Shown: positions 1 through 13,000 of the stretch, in pieces
Numbering within the stretch: position 1 is the stretch's first letter
How the letters are laid out: each line of letters begins with the position of its first letter
NCBI GenBank assembly: GCA_021397835.1
Contig: JAJFZO010000799.1
Coordinates: forward strand, 2,976,001 to 3,040,000
Reading direction: 5' to 3'
From: Moringa oleifera
Taxonomy: Eukaryota; Streptophyta; Magnoliopsida; Brassicales; Moringaceae
DNA: 64,000 nt
Notes under the pieces: model-generated
What the model saw: only the letters and a program-made list of their open reading frames with translations
Told to the model about the DNA's origin: nothing
The model's database searches: none
Made by a program: the position numbers and the translations under genes

Positions 1-2245
1 AAATATTGATAGCCTTGAACTTCAAATTAATTACTATTGATATTTGAATTTTTTTAATTCATAATAAATTGATGTTGCTTGATATTTACTTTGAAAGTAG
101 ATTAAAAAACCAAACTGCATCGCATTTTATAGCACAATTTGGTGCAATTTGTATTATTTAGATCAAATCACAAGGTTATAAGTAATCACCAAATCACTTC
201 AATGATTTGGTGTACTAAAAAATTGTATAAAATCGATCAAACTACCCTGTAAACACCCCTAGTTCCATCATTTTGGTGATCACTTTGTCTTGGTTCACTT
301 GCCACTCTGATATTTTCCTTAAGGCATATCAATATAGATCTTTTTATTATGTTGATTCGGGTGAGTTGTAACATTATTGTGTAAATCCGGGTCATATGGT
401 AATGTTCAAAGTGAGTCGTGTAGATGGGCCTATCCCATTATGTGAAGGAACCCTATCATAACAATTAGTTTGAGTTTAAAAAAGGTTAATAATACTTGCA
501 CAATTTGATTCATACTTAATTTAAATACATATCACTATCTGCATGGTTGACTCATGTAAGTGAGCTACACACTTGGGTTAAGTATCCAAATGGAGGAGAA
601 ACCAACTCTTATAAGTCTTAGGCCCAGCAATAGGTTAGGCTAAGTCGACTTGGTTGAAAATTTTATAGGCCAAGTCAGGCTCGGCTCATTACCCGATGGA
701 CCTTCTAAATTAATGGGTTAGGCTAGGTCTATTTGCTCAAAAAATATATGACCTATGATCTGTCCAATGATTTAATTTGTTGAGTTTTATATAAGTTATT
801 TTAGGCCTTAAACGAGTCTTATTTAGGCTTTATGTGCATTATTTTTGATTTTAAATAGATTTTATTTGGGCTTCATTTATGTTATTTTCGGACCATAAAC
901 AAGCTTTATATGAGTTTTATGCGAATTTTATATATGTCTATGTAGACCTAATAAGGTATTACGTAGACCTATATGAGTTTTATTATAGTTTATATATGTA
1001 TAAGCTAACATTTTATAAATTATATTACTTGTTAATTTTTAAATAAATAATATAAAAACTATTTATAATAATATTAAATAAATAATTATATTTAATTAAA
1101 TATATATAATTTTAAAAAATTAATATATCATACAAAATAAATATATCTAGACTAGATTGACACCTACTCACTTATTAATCATATGCATTTTTAATTTTAT
1201 TATTCAAATAACTACATATTTAAATTTAACAAATTATACAAACTTACATCTATTATTCAACCTTTAATTTTTACGAAAATTAATATAATTAACTTTAGCT
1301 TGACATATGTTTTATATTCACTAACTATTTTGTCATTTTTTTAATATTATATTTTTTTATTCGTCAAATCTTAATCATTCAAATATATAAATGCTTCAAT
1401 TATAGGAAGTGCAAAATCATTCTTATATCTAATAAATAGTGATTATAAACTAACTTAATTATATATATCAAAATAAACTTATTAGAAATTTAATTGAGTA
1501 AAACTAAATATGACCCATTTATTGGTCTTAATACGGTAATTCAAATATAACTTATTTATTGATTATAATATATTGACTCAAATACAATATAATTATAATT
1601 AATTTTTATTTTTAGTAAAGTACCTCAAATATGATTTGCTTATAATTCAATAATTAATCTTAATGGATCGATCAATGAGATGGTCTACTTCAAAAGGTTA
1701 AATCTATGATCCAACTTATTTTTCTAAATAAATAGTACTAATATAGTTTTATTAATAAATAAACCAAATTAAAATTTAATGAACAGAAACGTAAATGACC
1801 TGACCCGTGAACTATAACTAAATGATAAAATTTTTATGAGTAGTCCTTCTGTAGCTTAGGCCAAAACCAAATCGTTAGAAATTGCAAAAAGATAACAGTG
1901 AAATTGTTAAAACGGTCTTTTGTATTTATGTAATTTTTTAAATGATAAAAACATTAAATTTAAGTAAACTGCGGGCCGAAAAGGAGTTCCAGACAGCTTA
2001 TTCCATTTTTACAGGCTGATAAGCCCGCGAATACGATTCCCATCACTTACAGTCACTGTACCACCGATCACAAACCCAGAGTGGGCCACCCTCTTTGATC
2101 ACCCTGGCAAAAAGAATCGCTCTACTCGTTACAAGGCGTATCTTACGCAATACAGCCGATGCGTATGGGATGCCAGTTCCAGATTCTGCCACTTCCAATT
2201 TGCTTTCCTAACACTGCACAGTAAGAGAGGGGGAAAGAAATATAT
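1..2245. other. AT-rich upstream spacer of the TDX gene
   Basis: No coding region is supported here. The stretch is AT-rich with short interrupted frames only. Around 610-1180 there is a degenerate repeat-like segment in which short phrases such as GGTTAGGCTAAG and GAGTTTTAT recur, reminiscent of decayed non-autonomous DNA transposons, but I could not define ends. The last 250 bases become richer in G and C, as expected for the promoter and 5' untranslated region of the gene starting at 2246; no clear TATA box was picked out. Confidence 0.5.
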
Positions 2246-5200
2246 ATGGACGCTACTAGGATAGCGGAGCTGAAGCTCTTCGTGGATCAGTGCAAGTCAA
2301 ACCCTTCAATTCTCCATAATCCCTCTCTCGCCTTCTTCAAAAGCTATCTCCAGAGGTAATTCCTGCTGAAGCCACTGTATACGTGTATGTGAAGTAACTA
2401 TTTATGATTCATTTTTGGGATTGCTGGCTTGCAGTTTGGGCGCTCGAATTCCGCAGGGGGAGAAAGCTGTGAGTTACAGTTTCTTCATGAAGTCATAATG
2501 CTTCACATGTATTATCCTTACTATTAGGAAATCTTTCAAGCATGGTCAAGTCACCTCAAATGAACACCGTAGGAGAATTCAACTTGATATTTCCACAAAT
2601 TTCTGTCCTGTTGTTGGACATTTTCTTGCATGATCTGTTACCAACTAATATTTCTTCCCTTTTGTCATTTAGCCAAAAAAGATAATATGGATGGCATTAT
2701 TATTGAATTGTAGGAGTTCATTCTAATAAACCTAAATTAACCAAGAATTTGGAGTATTAGTATTAGTTCCTGTTCTATTGTCTGAAAGCTTTGTCAACTC
2801 TTCTCTTGTTCAATTAAAACATTTCAACAAACTTGAAGGATTTCTTATTGGGATTATCTTGCTCTGGCATTTTCAACTGAAGCTGATAATCATAATTTAT
2901 TCTGAGTATAACCCATTTCTTTTGTCTTTCTCTGAGTGGTAATAAACATGCTTATGTTCTTAGGCACAGAACTTTTACAAGCTTAATTTTGTTTTAATCT
3001 TATTTGAGGAATTAATGTGATGGAAGGTTCTATATATGGCTTAACAATCGATATGTCTCCTGCTATATTTTTTATTTTCATGTTTAGCCCATGCTAATTA
3101 TGAAGTTGAAGGTAATTTCACCAGTGGGAACATTTTTTTTTTTTTTTTGTGGGATTATACCAGAATCCACTCCATGTGACACACTTAAAGGTTGATAATA
3201 ATTGTGCTGGGGTAGCTTGGTTCCTCTTGACAGTTTATTATTTTTTTGTTATAAACAGATATTTTGTCTGGTTAACTGTGCTTAAGTAATTGAGCTGTGT
3301 AGCTGTGCAAAGATACTAGCATTTTTCGTTATGCAATTTGTAATTGTCCATTGGTCAGTTGTTAAAACATATAATCTCAGGATGTTGATTTTGCTGAATT
3401 TACAATCGGCTTTGTTAACTGCAAGTCATATATAGGGGAAAAGTGGTGCAGACATGGGAGACCCTAGTAAATATTTTGATGCCAAGAAACCTAGTTCCTC
3501 AAGTGAAGATGATGACGAAATTGTTGAGTCTGATATTGAGTTGGATGACACGGATGTTGTGGAACCTGATAATGATCCTCCTCAAAAGGTGGGTGATATA
3601 GGTTGAATGGGCTGACTATGTACAGAGGTATGCTGCTTTACTGATTATTCAATATACCTTGTGTCTTTTTACTTCAGATGGGAAACCCTTCTGTGGAAGT
3701 TACAGAGGAGAAGCAAAATGCAGCACAATCAGAAAAATTAAAAGCCATGGATGCAATCTCGGAAGGCATGGAATCGACTTTGAAATAATAATTTTATTGA
3801 TGAAATTCTTTCTATAGTGGTTCTTTAAATGCTGTTGTAGCTTTTCAGGTAAGCTGGATGAATCCATTGATCATCTATCGGAAGCTATAATGTTGAATCC
3901 TACTTCAGCGATATTATATGCTACTAGAGGTACCTTTTAACCTTATGCAAACAAACTTACTATTTTTATCCTGTCTGCTTATATTTCATCATTGTGTCAT
4001 TTCTTAAAAAGCTAACATCCTTGTTTGTAGCTAGTATCTTCATTAAGTTGAAGAAACCAAATGCTGCAATTCGTGATGCTGATGCTGCTTTACAGGTTGG
4101 TATGTTTTGGCTTCCTACACTTGCACTTGTGAAGGCTGCAAGTTTCTGTTTAGTAAGCTATGAATTGGCTTAATTTACATTTTGTTTTGTCTAGAAAATG
4201 CCTGGCATGATGACCTAAATAGATGTATTTATATGGTCTAGATGAACCCTGACTCAGCAAAAGGATATAAAATGCAAGGAATAGCAAGGGCAATGTTAGG
4301 CCAATGGGAAGAAGCAGCAAATGATCTGCATATAGCATCAAAGTTAGATTACGATGAAGAGATTGGTTTAGTGCTTAAGAAGGTAATCGATTTTATGCTT
4401 TTATTCAAGGTTGCTCTGGAAGCTGCCCTAATTATGAATTTGTTTTGGCAGGTTGAACCAAATGCACACAGAATTGAAGAACATCGCAGGAAATATGAAC
4501 GGTTAAGGAAAGAACGGGAGCTGAAAAGGGCTGAATATGCAAGGAAACAAAGGCAAGAAGCCCAGGTAAGTTTTTCATGTCTTAGTTTTGCATTGAAAGT
4601 GCATGTAATACCTTTGTTTAAATAGGCTTTCTTTTAGGCGACATGTTATAGTGATAGGTACAGTTAACATCCTTTGTGAAAGTAAAAGTTATTGTGTTTG
4701 GCATTGTTAATTCAATAATGTTTGTCACTAGTGACTAATCTCGCAGAGGTAGTATCATAAGAGTTAGTAATCTCTTTCTTTGGGTTGTTGAAGTGGGCAG
4801 GTCTGGTCAAGTGATATTTCATGGCTAAGTATGCCCAATTTTAGATCTCCAGTTCATGGTGTGTGTGTTTAGAAATTATATGCCAAGAAATTGTGGGGAT
4901 TTTGTGGACTATTTTTCGAGACTTTAAATGTGTGGATCCTAACGCCTAATCAAGCATTGCTTGTTTGTTAGTTACATTTCATACGAATAACTCTTGATGA
5001 AGAAACCGCCAATATCCAAAAAAAAAAAAAAAAAAGAAAAGAAGAAGAAATGAGAATGTATGAAAAGAATATGGAGATTTCATTATTAAGCCCTTGAATT
5101 CTTGAAAATCTGCATTAGGGGACAAAAGTTATTCCCACCTTAGATGCAAAATAACTAGAACATGTTTGAGCCTTCTTCTTGCTTACTTTCCGTGGACGTA

Positions 5201-6948
5201 ATTTTGGAGCAATACGATTGAAACAATGTCTCAATATATATGTATTATCATTTTATCATTTTCTCTAAATGAAAATATCTCCCCTCTCAATAAAGGATGG
5301 TTAGAAAAGAGTTATAGGTTTAAGATTCCTTCACGCTTCTCTCTTCTTAAAGGGATGAAGCTTATGTGCAAAATGTTAATTGTAATTGGGCTGACTTTTG
5401 AGCATCTCAAATGCATTAATTTTGTGGGTCTGTTTATGGCTTTCCATGGATTAAGTTTGGTGTATGAGCAAAGTTTGGTTTTCTTTTGTCCTATTAAACA
5501 GCTCTCATTGAAGTTCATTATGCAGGCCTATGTGTACTAATTTACTCCTTAGTAGAGGTTTTTCTTACAAAGTAGTTATGTGCAAATGTCTGTTCATAAG
5601 TTGGGCTTCCATTTTAGAAAGGGTAAACTATGGCTTGTAAACTTTTTCCCCTCTCTTTCCCCTATCTTGCTTTTATTTTGGGTCAATGAAATTCAAGCCT
5701 ATATCCGTACTTTGTACTTGACCTCTTGGTGATGTGTGTACAAAGCACTACCAATTATTTCCTATCTAACTAAATCTCATTTCCTTTTGTCCTTTTGTGT
5801 TTGTGTTTTCGTCCTTTTTTGGTTTTATGCATGCAAAAGGGCACATAATTCCTTTTATTTATTATACCAAACCGAGGCAACACGTATTATCTCATCTTCG
5901 GGAACAGATCCTCCCACTGGCATGATACCAAGAGATGATCTATCTTGGATAGCGGGCGAGGAGACCAAGTAAAATCCCCACCATGGAAAGGTAGGTCTAC
6001 CATCTCAAGTTCCTTAACTATGTCCCGAAACTTCCTCATCTCCCCATTCCCTTCCCCATTACCCGTGCAGTCATGTGCATACATGACCATATTAAAATCC
6101 CCTTACCATCCGCAGAACATTTCCCCTCCTATGATTCCTAAACTCATTCCATAATTGTTGTCGACTTTCCTTTGTATTGTGACCTTATACCCTTGTAAAG
6201 ACCCATTCCTACCCATCATTCTCCATCTTAAATAGACACGAAATGGATTCCTCTCCCTTCCAACATTCAAGACTCGCAGCGGTCTTCTCATTCCACATCA
6301 CTAATATTCCTCCCAAGCTTCCTATAGCAAGTAATACCCTCATCCCACTTCTCAATTGCCCTATACACTTCTCATTACCCCATCACTCATGTGCTTTATC
6401 TTCATTTCCCATAAACACATTACATCAGCTCTCCATCTCTTTAAAGGATACTTGGTCACCATATATTTCTCGATATCGTTCAACCCCCTCACATTCCAAG
6501 AGATGAGATGATCTTAAACATTATATGTACGGTGAACCCTTGAATCTTTATCCTTGCCCTCATCCCACTCTTCTCATAGTTAAGTGCAAAAGCTAACCTT
6601 TTCAACTCTCTTGCTATACCGTCGTGGCCTTTTTTAGCCACTGGTTTTGTACTACTTTAGGATGCTGCCTCATCAAGATGGCTTTCCTTTATTTCTCTAA
6701 ATAACGCAAACGCCCTATTCTCAAAACGTGCAAAATTCTCAAAACGTGCAAAAGATATCCCCAATGCACTGCATATCATACCCATGTGATAGACTATTCT
6801 TTTATTTATTAAATGTTATTTCTGTGCCTTTGTTGTCATTGGTTCTAGCTGAATCTATTCGGCCTTGTGTCCTACCTCCTCACTCTCCTTGCCAAATGAC
6901 AGTCGATTGTCGTTTGCTTTTAACCTTCTCACCGACGTCATCGCCCGT

Positions 6949-7005
<57 letters not shown>

Positions 7006-10000
7006 ACCCCCCAAAGTCTTTGACAATAGCCATCTAAAGGCATGAGCATTGGGTCCACCAACCCACTTGCACCGTCTTGCCTAGTACTCTGCCATGTGTA
7101 CCATTTCCCACCATCTACTCATCCAAACCTATCCCAATTAGAGAGTCCATGCCACAAGAACGTTCGTCGACCAATTTTGTCACATTGTGTGTATCCCTAG
7201 TGATCGATAGTAGGCTATGGTGGTCATCTCTCCTTCTCGGTTGCTGCAATCCATGTCTCCCACAGGACCTTTGGATAGGTCCCTTCTGGATGTTCGCCAC
7301 TGCTGCCCCATGCTCATCAGTGACCGATAGAAGGTGATGATCGTCGACATCGTGCAATTTCACACAGTAAGCGCTCGGATCACTTAGACTCCTGCTAGCC
7401 ACATTTGGTTCCCTCTAACGCATCTCACTTTGATTACGGGTTAGGATAAGTTTCATCCCCAACTTGGGCTCAACTTTCCTTACCCGAACCTATGATCGGC
7501 CTTCTGCTTTGTGTAAACTATTCAAGACCTTCCATCACTCGAAGCCATCTCCCCCATCAGGAATGAGGATAGATCAAGAGCATTTCCCTCTTACTTCCAT
7601 AAGCCTCAAGAAATGCCCTAGGTGATTCAATCTGATCACTAGGATCAATACACGATCCTCCCCCTTCGTTCCTTCACCCAAGGTGATAGCCTTTCTTAAA
7701 AAGGAGTTGCACCATCAATGCCCTCTACCATGTAATTTCTCCACTATTCAAGAAGATCGATAATCCTCGCTTCACCCCTCACTTAGTAACTCTTAATGAT
7801 TGCATTTGATCCTCCTCGATCCTCGACTCAATCTCTACTTTCGGTTCGGATTATTTGGATCCTTGGTGGATCCTTCAACCAAAACTCTTTTGTTTCTCTC
7901 TTTTTTTTTTTATAATTATTTTTCCTACAATGATCCTATTGTTAGCCAAATCATGACTCCATTGTACATGATAGAGTTTCACAATTTTTTTCAACCTTTG
8001 CCCAATAGCTAAAGCAATTATGGTGCCTATGTAGCTTGGTCTAAAGCTTGATTGACTTGAGCTTCTTGCATCGTCACTTCTTGTTTGGCAGTTTTATCTT
8101 GTACACTCCCATTGCATAGAATATTTGTATCAATTTTCTTACTTGGGTCTATAAGAGAAGTTGATTGCAAAACATAACAGAAGAAAGCTAAATGAGTATT
8201 GTATAAGTTTGTAAGGGGAGTAGAGTTATGGAAATAAAAACCCAAAGACTCACTTTATCTTTGTTTGGCAAGCAATGAAGTGGAGCTTTCTTATTGGTGT
8301 ACCTTTTTATTTATTAAGCCAAAGAACCCTCTTGAGCAAGGATTGGAAATGCGGGCTTGAAGCTTAGTGAAAATGATTGGCAAAACAACAATGGCTTTTC
8401 ACCAAAGAAGAGATAGGGACAAGAACTAAGTTGTCTTACCTCCTTTGGAGGAAGATCAACAAGAAGAAAGAAAAGAAGAAAAGAGAAGAAAATATGAGAA
8501 GTTGCAATTTGGGCTTTCTAAGAAGCTGAAGCCTAAACTATGTGGGGTATTTCTTGATAAATGTTCTCTAACTACTGGCTAATGAGAACTAGAAAATCTG
8601 TCTTTTTCTCTTCCCCCTTTTCTCTCTTTTCTTTTTTTTTTTTAAAAAAGTTTTGGTAAAATGTTGTCGATAAGATGTTAGTGCCCATTGGATGTATGAT
8701 CATCAATATTATCGAAAACCATAGGCATGAAATTTGAGGAATTGGATTTTAGTTTTGTTGATGTACCTTTATTAGTTGTGATTGAGCTATGACCGTCAAT
8801 AGGAATGAAGAGATTTTCTCATTAAATTTCATTTGCTAAACTCTTTCTTCTTACAAGATATTAATTGCCTTTATTCTACTTATCATAAATCTATGTAAAT
8901 ATTTCTCATTAATGCAGGAACAAGAAGCCTTGGCTGCTTTGAAGGACGGTATGGATTTTATTTTCTTTCCTGTTGATGTAATTTTTGATGTATGCTTGTA
9001 TGCTATATATTTATACATATATGTATACGTAAGTCCTTAGTTAAACTTTTGTATGAGAAGTTTTCCTTCAAATCTTTTTGAGTTTTTTTTTCTTTTTTCT
9101 GTTTTTTGTTTTGCTAAAAGTTGTAATCAAAAGTGAGAAAGATAATATTCTGTTATATTTCTCTTGAGGGATTTGTTACATATATATACAAAATAGTCTA
9201 AATTAGGAATGTATACAAATTAGAATCTCTCTCAAATAGCTAGCAAATTCGGATTTCTATCAAATTAGTGTCTTCTTATGTTATTTCTAACCTATAACAC
9301 TCCTCAAGGTGGAGCGTAGATATTAATCATGCCAGCTTGTTATAGAGATGACCAATTTGAGCTCCATCTAAGGCTTTTGTAAAAGTATCCCCCAATTGTT
9401 TTTTAGTCTCCACACATTGTGTAGAGATCAGCATGAGTGAAATGACAATCATTTTTAACATGCTTAGTTTGTTTACGAAATACAATATTAGAGAAAATAT
9501 GAAGGGCAGAATGGTTATCACACTATAATTTTGCTGGTAATGACATCTTAAGGCCAACTTCAATCAACAACTGATATACCTACATAATCTTACATGGGGT
9601 TTGAGCCATAACTTTATATTCAGACTCTACAATAGATCAAGATATGACATTTGCTTCTTATTTTTCCAAAAAACCAAATTTCCTCCAACAAAGACATGAT
9701 AATTGATAGTGGATTTTCTATTTATCTTTGAACCTTCTCAATATGCATCTAAGAAACACTCAATTTGAGTATGTTCATGATTTCTATACAAGATGTCACG
9801 CCTAGTCTCATTCAAATAATATAGAATTTGTTTTGAAGTTGCGCTATGATGAATCATGAAAGATGACACAAATTGAGTAACACAGACAGTATATGCAATT
9901 TTTGGTCAAGTCATTATAAGATAATACATTTTTTCAACTAATCTTTTATATTTCTCAAGATCTTCAAATAGTTCACTATCTTTTATAAGTTGCATATCAA

Positions 10001-13000
10001 CAAACATTGAAGTATTGTAATACTTTGCCTTAATTTTTTTCTCTCGGTTAATAAATCAAACATATATTTTCTTTGAGATAGAAAAATAACTTGGTTACTC
10101 CTCGTGACTTCAACACCAAGAAATACTTTAGCATCCTTAAGTCTTTCGTGTAAAACTAAGAGTGGAAAATAGATTTAAGAGATGAGATTCTATAACATTA
10201 GTTCTAGTAATGACAATGTCCTCAACATATACAACCAGAAGAATGATACTAGCTTCGAATTGTTTATAGAAGATAGAGTGATATTTTTGATCTTTTTCAT
10301 TCCAAACTTTTTAATTGCTTGATTAAATTTTCAAACCAAGTTCGGTGAGTTTGTTTCAAACCATATAGAGATTTGCGAAGACCACAAACTTGTCCATACT
10401 CCCTTTGAGCAACAAATCCCAGGGGTTGCTCCATGTACACCTCTTCTTGAAGATCATCAGGAATGAAAGTATTATATTTATCTAGCTGATATAGAGGCCA
10501 ATAATGAGTGGTTGCCACAGATAGAAATAATTGGATAGATGTCAATTTAGCAACAGGAGAAAAAGTATCGGAATAATTACTCCACGCACCTTAGCATAGT
10601 TGTTAGCAACAAGATGGGCTTTTAATCGAGCAACTGTTTTGTCAGGATTTACCTTAATTGTAATAACCTTTTTCCCTGAAGGTAAATCTATCAAGTCCGA
10701 GGTACCATTGTCATCTAAAACATTCATTTCCTTTATCATTGCTTTATGTCATTGAGGATAAGATATGACTTCATGAATAGTTTTTGGAATAAAGATAATG
10801 TCAGGAGATGCAATAAACGAGCAAGAGGAAAGTGACAAATGGTTGTAAGAAACAAAACAATAAATAGAATAAGTACATTAATGTTAACCTTTATGTGAGG
10901 CGATCATTGCTCGAGATTGGATTTGATGATGAAGATGTTGATGCAAGACATGTATCAGGAGGAGTTTGGTGAGAATAAACTTGAAGTATAAGAGGCTTAG
11001 ATGGTGTATGAGGAACAAATGCTGGATAAGCAAGTGTAGGAATAGTAGATGTGATATTGTAGACTAATAGATCATCATCCTCTCACTAACTTGTAGCACT
11101 AGAGTATGGAGGAAAGAAAGAAGTGTTTTTGAAGAAAGTAATATCAACAAAGACGAAATATAAACCAAGATTAGGATAATAACATCGATACCTTTTATGA
11201 AGATGAGAGTGCTTAAGAAAAACACATTTTTAGTGACTTAGGATCTAATTTTGTGACTTTGGGATGTATATCACGAACAAAGTAAACACTGCTAAATATC
11301 TTGGATTCAATAGACAATAAGCGTTTAGTAGGGAATAGTATATGATAAGGAATCTCACCATTAAGAACAAATGAAGGCATGCAGTTAATCAAAAAACAAA
11401 CTGTGAAAACATCTGCCTGAAAAAGGTTTTGGAGCGTTTATTTGAAATAGAAGAGTTTCTGTTGTTTCAAGGTGGTGTTTATTTTCCTCTTTGCCACTTT
11501 ATTTTGAGATGATGTTCCTACACCTGAAGATTGATGAAGAATTCTATTTTCTATCATATAAGATTGAAAAGGCTCGAAAAACTATTCTTTGGCATTGTCA
11601 CTTTGTAATGTGTTCACAGAAGCATGAAATTGAGTTTTGACTTCAGCACAAAAGGTACAAAAAATGAGAAAATAATTCAAAACGAGATTTCAATAAATAT
11701 AGCCAAGTAACATGAGAGTAATCGTCGACAAAAGTAACAAAATATTTAAAACCAAGTTTAGACACAATTGGACTAGGATCCCAAACATTTGAATGAACCA
11801 ATTGAAAAGGAAAACTAGCACCTTTATTGATTGTAGGACTAGAACTAAGAGGATGATGTTTGGCAAACTAACATGACTCACAATTTAATGAAGATAGTTC
11901 CGCTTCTTACTCTAAAAATGAAGAAAGACTTGCTGAAAATCGCCGGTTAGGTTGATACCTCAAAAAACTGTGGACAAAGCTTCTTAAGTTAAGGAAGAGA
12001 GGGGTGACCTAATCTACAGCGCGCCTTGAAAGGAGATGTGACTTCAGAACATATAATGTATCTAAGTATATGAGTGTCAAGAATGTCGAGACCTCTAGAC
12101 TTAGACTCATATCTTTTGCTAATAATCTTCTTCGTCATAAGATCCTAAAATAAGCAATGATCAAGAAAAAATGAGATGCAATAATAGTTCATAGGGCGAG
12201 TGAGTTGGCTCACAAAAATCAAATTAAAGGAAATTGAGATAAATGTAAAACAAATGATGATGAAAGTTGAGGGGTTGGGTTACATGCTATTAGCTAAAGT
12301 AACAATAGAATCAATTTTGTATGATTGAAAAGCAGAAAGGAGACTAAAATTAATTATTTTAGTTGACAAAAGCTTTGTTAAATTGAGCCGATGGAGTATT
12401 TTTTGTGCAAACCATCCTTCTAAATGTATCTTATAAAGAGGAGATCTCGGAATTGGAGAGAATTTGAGATTTAGTAGTCTCAAATTCAGAAGGAAGACTA
12501 GCTAAGAAACTCATGACAACCATTGGCTCCTTTTGACTTTGTTGGACCTTCACATCATAACTAAATGGCAACAACATATTAAGTTCCTTATAAGTTCTTT
12601 TAAAATCCATGAAGTATTGCATAAGAGACTTGTCTTGCTCTTTTGCACAGTAAAAGGTTTGGCATACCTTATAAATACGAAAAATATTTTCTTTCCCGAA
12701 ATACAAAAAATCCAAAAAATCCATCAATTCTTTAACAAATTCATAATTGATTGATTAAACCGACTACCTCAATGTTGATAGAGTTCCTTGTTTGCAAGAA
12801 TAATCAAGTATTTGCCCTTACCCCATGTTTGTCTTGCATCATCCATAGGTGGGTCATCGATCAAATGATTATCCTTGTCGATGCTCTGTAAATAAATTAA
12901 AATAGTCTTACCCATTCTAGATAATTAGAGTTGTTAAGCTTGTATTCAGTGATTTTTCACATTTATCACGATTATATCACACTATCATTGTCTTGATCAT

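Larger units (their letters stand above)
4566..8917. other. TDX intron 8, with LINE fragment and low-complexity tracts
   Basis: This 4.35-kb intron separates the charged helix of TDX from its short ninth exon. It begins GTAAG and ends TGCAG. It holds an A-run at about 5019-5035, an antisense LINE fragment (about 5868-7790) and a 56-base C tract. From 7790 to 8917 I see only AT-rich sequence with purine-rich stretches and no supported gene. Confidence 0.8.

Noticed and set aside
4242..4625. A separate 127-codon gene
   Set aside because: It is exon 7, a short intron read through, and exon 8 of TDX; the splice sites and family alignment require removal of 4383-4451.
6728..7045. Open frame encoding a long proline run
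   Set aside because: It is simply the C56 tract read in frame inside a LINE fragment of a TDX intron, with no conserved domain on either side.
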